From CAJFUR01 sp904420575 (lineage in GTDB: Bacteria; Actinomycetota; Coriobacteriia; Coriobacteriales; Eggerthellaceae): a stretch of 64,000 bases of DNA. The DNA lies in the NCBI GenBank assembly GCA_965119745.1, contig OZ221973.1, positions 558,001 through 622,000 on the forward strand, read 5' to 3'. The notes beneath the pieces were generated by a model. It was not told where the DNA came from. It did no database searches and saw nothing but the letters and a program-made list of their open reading frames with translations. The translations under genes and the position numbers were made by a program. Below are positions 56,290 to 64,000 of this stretch, in pieces. Every line of letters starts with the position of its first letter. The first letter of the stretch is position 1.

Positions 56290-58068
56290 ATGGGGAAACA
56301 CACGGTTCAGACCGCTGTTGTGTCACGTCCATCCGACAACTCGGCCGAACTCGACAACGACGACGCGTCCGGCACAAAAAGAGGCGTCATGGCCTCAAAC
56401 GTGGCAACCTCTCTGCACGCATCTGCCACGTCGCAGGAAAGCAGGCCGCTCATCGACTGCCTTCTGATCATCGTGGGCTTCGGCCTGTGCCGCGCATGGA
56501 TCGTGTCGTGCCTCTCGGCGTCCGTCGCCAGCTACAGCCTGCGCACCGACTGGGTCTACCTGCTTGCCGGAGCGGGCGCGGCAGCCCTGGCCGCCTTCGC
56601 CATGACCCGCTATGCTGGCAGCCTGGCTCGCATGCACGAGCATCTGACCGACTACATGGTGGGCCTCATCCTGGCCTCGATCGTGTGCGTGCCAGCCGCC
56701 ACCTGGCTCGATTCTCCCACGCTGCTGCTCCTCGGACTGATCGTGGGAGGCGCGGGGTCTGGCCTTCTGCAGGTCATATGGGGCGAACGCTTTGCTGCGC
56801 AAAGCCTGTACTACTCGCTTGTCTGCGCACCGGCCGCCGCCATCGTCACCGGCATCATGCTTTCCTTGACCGCCACCGGCAACCAGCTGGTGTTCGTGGT
56901 GCTGCCATTGTTGTCGGGGTTGCTACTGGCGCTGGAATGCAAGCGGTGCCGCGTGAACTGGAAGACCGGCCTGCCCGAAGGCGACGTGGAAGAGGGCATG
57001 GACGCCGGCGGCGCCTTGCACGCCGACGAGCAGACGGAGCCGTGGTCCGCGAAAGGTGCCGGGGAAGAGGCGGCGAAGGCAGAGGCGGGCATCGGGGCGG
57101 GCGCGCGTACGGGCACGGAGACGAACGCGAAAGCGCCGGCGCATGCGGGCCTGTTCACAAGCCACCAGGATCGCATGCGGCTGGCCAAGGACACCGCCAA
57201 GCTCATGGTGTCCATCATGACCTTCTCGTTCCTGGTGCGCGTGTTCGACGCGTTCCCCATCGTGGGCGACGACCCCTTCGACCTGTTCGGCGGAAGCGGC
57301 TCGTTCAGCTTGGTGTTGGTGGGCATCCTGTTTTTGGTCGTGTCGTTCCTCATCAAGGACCGCATGAACGTCACGTTTCTCTATCGGCTTTCGCTGCCGG
57401 TCATGATCGCGGGGTTGGTGGCCATAGCCCTGCTGTTCGACCAACGCACGCCAGCCTCGGTCATCATCATAGGCATCGGGTACGAACTGTTCGACATCCT
57501 GGCCTGGGTTTTGTTCAGCGAAACCGCCCGCCACCGAGGATGGGCCTGGTCGCCTTACGTGTTCGGCATCGGCGTGGCCAGCATGTACGTCGGCATGGCA
57601 GCCGGCTACGTGCTGAGCGCCGTGCTGCACCCGCTCATCGAGAGCGGAGCCGTACGCATCTCTTCCGTGGCCCTGATGGCCGTGCTGTGCCTGGTGGTCA
57701 TCGCTTTTTTGGTACTGCCCGAAAGCACCATCCAATCCATGCTGACCATGAAGAAGTCGGGCAAGAAGGTCGAAGCGGAGGCGCGGCAGGAAAAGGCGGA
57801 TGCGCCGTCCCTGTCGCTGGAAGAGAAATGCGAAGGAGTGGCCCAACTCCATGGACTCACTCCGCGCGAACTGGAAGTGCTGTGCTTCCTTGCCCGAGGC
57901 CGCACCTTGTCCATCATTGCGCGCGACCTGCATATCGCGAAGAACACGGCCCGCACGCACATCGAGAAGATCTACCAGAAGACCGACATCCACAAGCAGC
58001 AGGACCTCATCGACTACGTGGAGGACTGGGATCCCCTGGACGACGGCGAGCAGCTGCCGGCCCACTGA
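56290..58068 (+). CDS. membrane-anchored LuxR-family regulator
   Basis: 592 residues; ATG at 56290 behind AAGGGGAATC (an in-frame GTG at 56269 is the alternative). About 12 hydrophobic segments are split into two halves by a polar, Ala/Glu-rich linker around residues 230-290. The LuxR helix-turn-helix is near residues 520-585 (LTPRELEVLCFLARG, then IAKNTARTHIEKIYQKTDIHK). Divergent from, and probable controller of, the reductase/cytochrome operon at 53.3-55.9 kb. Confidence 0.9.
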   Translation: MGKHTVQTAVVSRPSDNSAELDNDDASGTKRGVMASNVATSLHASATSQESRPLIDCLLIIVGFGLCRAWIVSCLSASVASYSLRTDWVYLLAGAGAAALAAFAMTRYAGSLARMHEHLTDYMVGLILASIVCVPAATWLDSPTLLLLGLIVGGAGSGLLQVIWGERFAAQSLYYSLVCAPAAAIVTGIMLSLTATGNQLVFVVLPLLSGLLLALECKRCRVNWKTGLPEGDVEEGMDAGGALHADEQTEPWSAKGAGEEAAKAEAGIGAGARTGTETNAKAPAHAGLFTSHQDRMRLAKDTAKLMVSIMTFSFLVRVFDAFPIVGDDPFDLFGGSGSFSLVLVGILFLVVSFLIKDRMNVTFLYRLSLPVMIAGLVAIALLFDQRTPASVIIIGIGYELFDILAWVLFSETARHRGWAWSPYVFGIGVASMYVGMAAGYVLSAVLHPLIESGAVRISSVALMAVLCLVVIAFLVLPESTIQSMLTMKKSGKKVEAEARQEKADAPSLSLEEKCEGVAQLHGLTPRELEVLCFLARGRTLSIIARDLHIAKNTARTHIEKIYQKTDIHKQQDLIDYVEDWDPLDDGEQLPAH

Positions 58069-58073
58069 AAGGA

Positions 58074-58107
58074 CGGCGGCTGCCAACCATCAGGCTGGCA
58101 GCCGCCG
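58074..58107 (+). terminator. terminator of the LuxR gene
   Basis: Twelve-base perfect arms 58074-58085 and 58096-58107 (CGGCGGCTGCCA type), 10-base loop, then TTGTCTT. Confidence 0.75.
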
Positions 58108-58160
58108 TTGTCTTGCCGGTTTGCAGGACGCCGCGAAGGCCGCCCGCCGGGCGGGAAGAA

Positions 58161-58276
58161 GGCCCTCGCTGGCTGGTCGCATAGGCCGACCGCCGGGCGA
58201 CTTGCCGCATAGGTTGGCCGCCGGGCGGCGTGCGCATAGGTTGGCCCCGTGCGAAAGGCCCTCGCTGGCTGGTCGC
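58161..58276 (+). repeat. short imperfect tandem repeats behind the LuxR gene
   Basis: Three ~27-bp units begin GCATAGG at 58179, 58207 and 58234. They are bracketed by two copies of a 20-mer starting GGCCCTCGCTGGC at 58161-58180 and 58257-58276. The GGTTGGC core also occurs in the repeats at 7660-7716. Confidence 0.65.
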
Positions 58277-58330
58277 CGAGCGAAAAAGGAAACCCTGCTT
58301 GGAAACCTGCTTGGAAGCTTCCTGTGAAGC

Positions 58331-59014
58331 TTATTTGACGGCCTTCTTGGCCAGCAGCTTGCCGAGCGCCTGCATGGCCTGGTAGTTCGGATTGGGAACC
58401 TCTTCTTCGCCCTCTTCGCCTTCCACCATCATGGTTTCCGGCAGATCGTCGTCGTTGGGCAGCTCGTGAGCGCCTTCGATGGACACGCTTTTGATCTCGT
58501 CGCCCACACGCAGATGGTGAACCACGTCCAGACCTTCCGTGACCTGGCCGAACGCAGTGAAGCGGTCATCGTATTCCGGATGGTCGGCCAGACAGAAAAA
58601 GAACTGGCAGCTGCCGCTGTTGGGCTTCACCTTGTGGGTGAGGGACAGCGTGCCTTCCACGTGATGGTTGTGGGGATTCTCTTCCCACTCGTCGCGGATG
58701 AAGTAGCCGGCGTCGCCGATGCCCGGATGCACGCCGCGCAACTGCTCGCGCACGGCCATGCGCACCTCCTGCGGACGCAACGGGCGCGTGATGGGGCAGC
58801 CGCCGACCACCACGTCGCCTTCTTGACGATTGTAGAAGTTCAGGTCGTCGTAGAACCCTTTGCAGGCCAGCTCGATGAAGTTGCCCACGGTCACCGGCGC
58901 GCTCTTTCCGTCCAGCGCGACGCGGATGGTGCCCTTCGAGGTCTCGATGACGGCCACCTCGTCGCCCGAAGGCACGTAGCGCGGCGTGTACAGCGGCTTG
59001 ACGACTTGTCCCAT
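58331..59014 (-). CDS. cyclophilin-type peptidyl-prolyl cis-trans isomerase
   Basis: 227 residues. Cyclophilin core: VTVGNFIELACKGFYDDLNFYN, GTLSLTHKVKPNSGSCQFFFCLADHPEYDDRFTAFGQVTEGLDVV with the proline-site residues. No signal peptide, so a cytoplasmic folding helper. An acidic, repeated-Glu stretch and a Lys-rich tail close it. ATG at 59014. Confidence 0.92.
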   Translation of the reverse strand: MGQVVKPLYTPRYVPSGDEVAVIETSKGTIRVALDGKSAPVTVGNFIELACKGFYDDLNFYNRQEGDVVVGGCPITRPLRPQEVRMAVREQLRGVHPGIGDAGYFIRDEWEENPHNHHVEGTLSLTHKVKPNSGSCQFFFCLADHPEYDDRFTAFGQVTEGLDVVHHLRVGDEIKSVSIEGAHELPNDDDLPETMMVEGEEGEEEVPNPNYQAMQALGKLLAKKAVK

Positions 59015-59331
59015 AATGCATCTCCCCTTTGCAAGCTTTCGTATGGACTCGATGTTGACAGCCCCCTACTCTAGCCAAACCGCTCGGGGCATGCATCGGA
59101 TTATGCATCCGATTTTGCGCGACGCGTTGGCGCCGTCCTCGCATGGGAAAAGCGAGGGCGACCAGAGGCCTCGCAAGGAGTCCGTGCCGCCGGCGCGCTT
59201 CCGCAGGAGCCAATTGTCGCCCCGAAAATGCGCCTCATTTTCTGAGGCGCATTTTTGAGGCGACAATCGTGCAACAAGACCGTCCCGAAGCCGCAAGTTC
59301 CCGGCCGCGCCGACGGAAGCAAGCAAAGCCG
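59015..59331. other. 317-bp spacer with palindromic repeat
   Basis: No gene seen. Holds the second copy of the 59-bp palindrome and the cyclophilin promoter side. Confidence 0.5.
59211..59269. repeat. 59-bp palindromic repeat, copy 2
   Basis: Same element as 52350-52408: ATTGTCGCC at one end, CGACAATCG at the other, arms with AATGCGCCTCA, differing in the centre and a few arm positions. It lies between the xthA stop and the cyclophilin start. Confidence 0.85.
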
Positions 59332-60387
59332 CTACAGATCCAGTTCGATGCCCACGGGACAGTGGTCGCTGCCAAAGACCTCGCTGAAGATGCTCGCCGC
59401 CTCAATGCGGTCGGCAAGCGCGTCGCTTACCAGGAAATAGTCGATGCGCCACCCCGCGTTGGTCTGGCGGGCCTTGAAGCGGTAGCTCCACCATGAATAC
59501 GCGCCCGTCACGTCGGGATGCAGATGACGGAACGTGTCGGTGAACCCGGCTTCCATCAGCTGGGTGAACTTGCCCCGTTCCTCGTCGGAAAAGCCCGCCT
59601 TGCCTCGGTTGGGGCCGGGATTCTTGAGGTCGATCTCCTGATGTGCCACGTTGAAGTCGCCGCACATGACGACCGGCTTGGGATTGGCGGTTTCCCCCGG
59701 ATGCGTCGTGCCGCGCACGTATACGGTGCCGGGATCGGTCGACCGCGCGCCCACCAGCACGCTCGCTGCGGCGTCGGGCGCGTCGCCGGCTGCAAGCGCG
59801 GTGGCGTCGGCCGCTGCGCCGTCGAGCGCTCCCCCACTGGCCGTGGCTGCGGCGCTCGCATTGTCCGCTCCCCCACCAGGTGCCGCCGCCACGCTGGCCG
59901 TCGCCGCACTGCTTGCGGCATCGTTCGCGCCTTCGCCGACGCTCGCCCGCCGCTCCACGGGAACCCCTGACGGCAGGACGCCTTCTTCCAGGCCCTTGCA
60001 GAAATCGCGGAACGCGTCGTCCCATTCCATGCGGTGCGCGATGCGCGCCAGCTCGTTCTGCGCATTGGGCGTGTATACGTCGACGAACCAGAAATCCGCG
60101 AACTCCAGCGCCACGATGCGCCCTTCGGCATCCAAATACGAGCTGCCCAGGCCATGCAGCACCTGCAGCGGCGCCTCTTTCGAAAACACGGCCGTGCCGG
60201 AATACCCCTTCTTCTCCGCACAGCTCCAGAATTCATGGTAGCCGGGCAGGTCCATGTCCACTTGTCCCACCTGGAGTTTCGTCTCTTGCAGCGCGAACAC
60301 GTCGGCATCGAATTCCGCGAATATCTCGTTGAACCCCTTGCCCAGAACCGCGCGCAACCCGTTCACGTTCCATGAGACAAACCGCAT
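59332..60387 (-). CDS. xthA: exodeoxyribonuclease III with a ~98-residue Ala-rich insertion
   Basis: A DNA-repair AP endonuclease/3' exonuclease, 351 residues versus the usual ~255. Catalytic blocks are all present: MRFVSWNVNGLRA, LQETKL (Mg Glu), VYTPNA, CGDFNVAH, and GSDHCPVGIELDL at the end (catalytic Asp-His). Residues ~139-236 are an Ala/Gly/Asp-rich low-complexity insertion between the VYTPNA helix region and CGDFNVAH. I chose the ATG at 60387 because it gives the exact family start; upstream frame extends to 60645 without support. Confidence 0.92.
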   Translation of the reverse strand: MRFVSWNVNGLRAVLGKGFNEIFAEFDADVFALQETKLQVGQVDMDLPGYHEFWSCAEKKGYSGTAVFSKEAPLQVLHGLGSSYLDAEGRIVALEFADFWFVDVYTPNAQNELARIAHRMEWDDAFRDFCKGLEEGVLPSGVPVERRASVGEGANDAASSAATASVAAAPGGGADNASAAATASGGALDGAAADATALAAGDAPDAAASVLVGARSTDPGTVYVRGTTHPGETANPKPVVMCGDFNVAHQEIDLKNPGPNRGKAGFSDEERGKFTQLMEAGFTDTFRHLHPDVTGAYSWWSYRFKARQTNAGWRIDYFLVSDALADRIEAASIFSEVFGSDHCPVGIELDL

Positions 60388-60705
60388 ACCTGCCCCTTCC
60401 GCGCACCATCGTCGACCGTCAGACTGCACGGGCCAGTATACCGCATGCGTTCGATCCCTCCCCTTGGCGAGACCGTGCCTGGTGCGGCCTCGCATCCGGA
60501 AGGACCCCCCCTCCACCGCATCTGCCTGCACCACCGGCAAGCACGCCCGACCAGCGCGATATTTCGCAGGCGGACGGGCAGCTATGCGGACGGGCGAAAC
60601 GGCGCCTGCCCCCGCATTTGCCACCCCACGCGAAAGCGAGCGCACCGGACGCGGTGCGCTCGCTTTCCTTCGGCCTGCCGAAGGCGAACCTAGTTTGACG
60701 GAGCG
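60388..60705. other. 318-bp spacer with terminator
   Basis: No gene seen. Contains the strong hairpin behind the reductase gene and the xthA promoter side. Confidence 0.5.
60632..60667 (-). terminator. strong hairpin behind the reductase gene
   Basis: Fifteen-base perfect arms 60632-60646 and 60653-60667 (GAAAGCGAGCGCACC type) around 6 bases, 38 bases beyond the stop at 60706. Arm ends are AAAG/CTTT. Confidence 0.75.
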
Positions 60706-62310
60706 TCACTCCACGGCGTACTGGGCGGCCAGGCGGCCCGTCGTCACGGCACGGCCCAGGCTGAACGCGTCCACTTCCAGGTCGTAGTCGATGCCGCCGT
60801 AGAACCCGCCCGCCGTGTTGCCGATGGCGTACAGGCCCTCGATCACGGCGTCGTCCTCGCTCAGCACCTGCATCTTCTCGTTGACCATCAGGCCGCCCAT
60901 CGTCACGTCCATGGGCGTGTAGGTGCGGATGACGAAGAACGGCGCGGCCTCGATGGGCGCCAGGTCCTGGGCGGGCTTCCCGAAGTCCTCGTCCTTTCCG
61001 GCGGCGGCAAGCTCGTTGTAGCGCGCCACGGTCGCTTCCAGGGCCTCGGCGGGAATGTCGAACGCCTTGGCGCATTCCGCAAGCGTGTCTCCCTTGACGG
61101 TGTAGCCCAGCTCGATGGCCTTTTCCATGGCCTCTTCGGAAACGTCGCTCGCGGCCGGGTTCAGCCGGGACTTCCGCTGCTCGTTGTAGTTCGAGTCGAT
61201 GACAAGGTAGAACACGTCGCCCGGCTGTTCGCGCACGGTGTTGCAGACCATGGCGTATTCCATGTGCTCGTTGGCGAAGCGGTTGCCCTCCTGGTTGACC
61301 CACAAGAACGGGTCGCTCTTGATGGGGGAGTCGGTCAGGTCGGTGCCGTCGATGCAGTTGTGGATATGCGCCATCTTCGTATGGGGAGCGGTCTCCATCT
61401 TGGCGCCGACCCACACGCCCATCTTGTGGCCGTCTCCGGTGTTGTAGTTCGGGTTGTAGTAGTTGTGCGTCCCCACGACCCACGGGCACAAATCGGCGCA
61501 CATGTCGTAGTCGCTGGCGTAGTCGCCCGTCGCCAGGATCACGCCCTTGGCGGCGTTGAACTGGACGTAGCCGTCCTTCGACTCGCCGATGATGCCCGTT
61601 ACGCGGCCCGATTCGTCCTGCACCAGCTGCACGCCGGGCGTGTTGAAGCGGAATTCGGCGCCCAGTTCCATGGCCTTGTCGGCAATGATCTGCGCAATGT
61701 CGATGGCCTTGCCCGCATCGGAGGTGTGGCCCGTCGGAAACGTGGTGTTGTCCCAGTCCATGGTGTTGATGGTCCGGGGCTTCGAGGGATTCCAGGTCAG
61801 CCCCGTGGAATCGGCGATCCATTCCAACGTCTCGGCGGATTCGTTGAAGATCACCTTCGCGTAGTCGTACTGCGGCCGATAGTTGTTGTACTTCAAATGG
61901 TGGGCCAGGATGTCCATCATGTCGATCTCCGGATTGCCGGCCTCTTTCTGGAAGCGGCTGTTGATGGCGCCGAAGTTCCCGCCGTGGGTCAGGACGATGT
62001 CGCCTTTCTGCAGGCATATGGTCTTGGCACCGCTCTGGACGGCCTTCAGCGCCGAGCACACGCCGCCGATGCCGGCTCCCACCACAACCACGTCCGCTTC
62101 GACGGTTTCCACGATGTCGGTAATGGGCTCGGGCTTGTCTTTCCAGCTCGCGGCAGCAGGCTGCGATGCGGGCTCCTGCGAAGTCTTGGCATTGTCAGAG
62201 GCGCCCTCTTTCGGCGCCGAATCCTGCGGCGCGCAGCCAGCCATGGTTCCCAGCGCCGCGGCCCCGGCCACTGCAGCCCCTGCGAGGAACTGCCTGCGAT
62301 TCATTTCCAT
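60706..62310 (-). CDS. Tat-exported FAD reductase without a neighbouring cytochrome
   Basis: 534 residues. NRRQFLAG Tat motif, MAGC lipobox (Cys26), FAD fold at ~73-90 (DVVVVGAGIGGVCSAL), THGGNFGAINSRF, C-terminal LYAIGNTAGGFYGGIDYDLEV and TTGRLAAQ. No FMN domain, haem motif or adjacent cytochrome gene. ATG at 62310 chosen for AAAGGAGATC upstream. It lies 256 bp downstream of a same-strand LuxR regulator. Confidence 0.87.
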   Translation of the reverse strand: MEMNRRQFLAGAAVAGAAALGTMAGCAPQDSAPKEGASDNAKTSQEPASQPAAASWKDKPEPITDIVETVEADVVVVGAGIGGVCSALKAVQSGAKTICLQKGDIVLTHGGNFGAINSRFQKEAGNPEIDMMDILAHHLKYNNYRPQYDYAKVIFNESAETLEWIADSTGLTWNPSKPRTINTMDWDNTTFPTGHTSDAGKAIDIAQIIADKAMELGAEFRFNTPGVQLVQDESGRVTGIIGESKDGYVQFNAAKGVILATGDYASDYDMCADLCPWVVGTHNYYNPNYNTGDGHKMGVWVGAKMETAPHTKMAHIHNCIDGTDLTDSPIKSDPFLWVNQEGNRFANEHMEYAMVCNTVREQPGDVFYLVIDSNYNEQRKSRLNPAASDVSEEAMEKAIELGYTVKGDTLAECAKAFDIPAEALEATVARYNELAAAGKDEDFGKPAQDLAPIEAAPFFVIRTYTPMDVTMGGLMVNEKMQVLSEDDAVIEGLYAIGNTAGGFYGGIDYDLEVDAFSLGRAVTTGRLAAQYAVE

Positions 62311-62566
62311 GTCGATCTCCTTTCGAAACATCCTCCCTTGTTAGGCACAGAAAGCGGAGGCCATGCTTTTGAGGTTCCAAAGCGTTCCCCGCCCCGCGCC
62401 TTCGCCAAGGATGCAGCAAAAGAAGTCCCGCCGCTTCGCATCAGGTGGATGAAAATGGTCGCATGAAAAAGACGATGGCTTGTGAACTGGCGTTTCGGAG
62501 GGTTGAGCGCGACTGACGGGCACGTCAGACGCAGCCCGCCGGACACTTTTCCGCTCAACAAGCCAG

Positions 62567-64000
62567 CTAATGCCTTTCGTGCTGCTCGTCCAGCAGGTCG
62601 ACAAAGCTTTGCCGATTGTGCACGCCCAGCTTGCGGTACAGAACGCGCGCATGGGTGCGCACGGTGTTGATGGACACGTTCAGCTTCTTTGCGGTCGCAT
62701 CCAAGCTGTAACCCCGCGCCAGCCACGAGGCGACTTCCTTTTCGCGAGGCGTCAATCCGAAGCGGTCCGCAAGCACGTCCAAGTTCTGAGACGGGTCCGG
62801 CAACGCATCGGCCCCTTCGCTTTCGCGCACGCTTTGCCCCAGCAGCAGACGGTTGAGCGTCAGGCACATGGCCAGCACCGACACCAGCATGGCGACGGTG
62901 CCTATCTGGGCCGTCCCCTCAACGACGTCGACTCCCGTAAACACGTCGAGGACAGGCAGGGCCACGTAACGCACCAACATGGACAGGCCCTCGGGCAAAA
63001 GCAGGCACAGGCTGACCAGGAACACCGGCGTGGAGCGGTACGTGCGCGCCAAAATCAACGCGGACACGAACATAAGGACGGTGAAGTACACGCGCGACAC
63101 CGTCATGGCGTCCGAACCGAAGGGCGCGAAACCTGCCGGCAGGAAAGCCACGGCGACCAAACCTACGAAGAAGCAGATCATCGACAACGTCCAAAGCCAG
63201 TACAGCACCTTGCTCGTCGACTTCGCTTCGGCAAGAACCGCTACGACGGTCATCGAAACCAGCACGTTCACCACGCTCATATAGAAAACGGAATCGGAGG
63301 CAACAGCCGACGCATACCAGGGGTTCGTCGCGCCCCTGACCAAATTGCCCACCATGCAGAAGACTGCAAGCAATATCACGAACCCGACGGGAAGCCTCAC
63401 CGCCGCATCGGCCTTTTCGGCCTCATGCCACGACACGCCTTCGGCCACCGTTCCGCTTCTTTTCTGCGCGAGGAAAAGGCACGCCCCGGAAACCAGGGGA
63501 AGGGCGGCCGAAAACACCGCCCTCCCCAACGCAGGCAGCAGGTACGCCAAGTTCGAGAAGAAGCAGAGCGCAAAGCCAAGAAAGCAGCAGAGAGAGGCCT
63601 GGCGCAAGCTCATGCGGAAAAGCACGCACCCATAGGCCAGAACGGAACCTGCGAAGAACACCGCGCACAAGCACGATCCAACGCAGAACACAACCAGGCC
63701 GGCCACACCTTCCAGAGGAAGCCACAGAAGCACCAGGCCAATAGTCCCTATGGCTGCAAGCGCCAGAGACGTGACGGGTTTCGCCAGGATCTGCGAAGCC
63801 TTCCGGTGAAGCGCCGAAGCGAGCACGACCATCATGAGAAGGGCGACCACGAAGCTGGTGAACAGGTACTGCACGTCATCGTTCGAGCAGGCGGCATATC
63901 CCTGGACGAACGTCATGAAGCTGAGACGGAAATACGGCCACAGGACGGAAAGGCCCACGGAAAGCAAGGCGATCTGAACGTAGTCGACCTTTTCCTTCTC
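62567..64000 (-). CDS. membrane-anchored LuxR-family regulator, start outside the window
   Basis: The frame is open to the last base, reading VDYVQIALLSVGLSVLWPYF at the edge, so the true start lies beyond 64000. About 12 hydrophobic segments and a C-terminal LuxR helix-turn-helix (LTPREKEVASWLARG, then VSINTVRTHARVLYRKLGVHN). Upstream of, and parallel to, the FAD reductase at 60706, which it probably controls. Confidence 0.88.
   Translation of the reverse strand, partial: EKEKVDYVQIALLSVGLSVLWPYFRLSFMTFVQGYAACSNDDVQYLFTSFVVALLMMVVLASALHRKASQILAKPVTSLALAAIGTIGLVLLWLPLEGVAGLVVFCVGSCLCAVFFAGSVLAYGCVLFRMSLRQASLCCFLGFALCFFSNLAYLLPALGRAVFSAALPLVSGACLFLAQKRSGTVAEGVSWHEAEKADAAVRLPVGFVILLAVFCMVGNLVRGATNPWYASAVASDSVFYMSVVNVLVSMTVVAVLAEAKSTSKVLYWLWTLSMICFFVGLVAVAFLPAGFAPFGSDAMTVSRVYFTVLMFVSALILARTYRSTPVFLVSLCLLLPEGLSMLVRYVALPVLDVFTGVDVVEGTAQIGTVAMLVSVLAMCLTLNRLLLGQSVRESEGADALPDPSQNLDVLADRFGLTPREKEVASWLARGYSLDATAKKLNVSINTVRTHARVLYRKLGVHNRQSFVDLLDEQHERH

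Noticed and set aside
58161..58276. CRISPR array
   Set aside because: Units are imperfect, about 27 bp and contiguous, with no unique spacers and no cas genes nearby.

Overview
The window is high-GC DNA from an anaerobic actinobacterium, most likely the gut family Eggerthellaceae (Eggerthella/Gordonibacter/Adlercreutzia type). This is inferred from three things: many exported Tat-type FAD reductases paired with multihaem c-type lipoproteins, many LuxR regulators with large membrane domains, and a complete-looking classical menaquinone branch. I cannot fix the genus from sequence alone.

Layout. 1-2.7 kb: end of a CBS-domain gene, a possible tiny membrane peptide, and an xpt-purine permease pair. 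3.3-7.6 kb: FAD reductase plus hexahaem cytochrome, divergent from a membrane LuxR regulator that is frameshifted by a perfect 13-bp tandem duplication. 7.7-10.4 kb: a dimethylargininase-like hydrolase flanked by ~130-bp direct repeats, and an amino-acid antiporter. 10.7-21.2 kb: menaquinone genes menF, menD, menH, menB and a fused menE-menC, interrupted by a DinJ/YafQ-type toxin-antitoxin pair and a radical SAM gene on the other strand. 21.5-29.4 kb: a divergon with a tungsten-type aldehyde oxidoreductase on one side and a Tat ferredoxin, an unusually short molybdopterin-family protein, a DmsB-like ferredoxin and an NrfD-like membrane protein on the other, followed by a LuxR regulator. 29.5-33.5 kb: an unrecognised protein, mscL, nhaA and a scrap yard of broken genes (LuxR tail, orphan HigA, MerR/HigB chimera). 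33.6-45.1 kb: three more FAD reductases, each beside its own regulator (LuxR, LysR, LuxR). 45.2-46.4 kb: a decayed Fic gene. 46.7-51.8 kb: a cytoplasmic molybdenum oxidoreductase, ferredoxin, VOC protein and MFS transporter in one operon, resembling catechol dehydroxylase loci. 52-60.4 kb: housekeeping genes (ACT protein, folE, cyclophilin, xthA) around another reductase/cytochrome/LuxR set. 60.7-64 kb: a sixth FAD reductase with a LuxR gene running off the end.

How it fits together (inference): menaquinol made by the men enzymes would feed electrons through NrfD-like proteins or membrane-anchored multihaem lipoproteins to exported flavin or Mo/W reductases. Each reductase would use a different organic acceptor and be switched on by its own membrane-spanning regulator. 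The window therefore looks like a respiratory-acceptor island rich in paralogues, with several regulators and toxin-antitoxin genes visibly decaying. No tRNA, rRNA, CRISPR array or transposase was seen.
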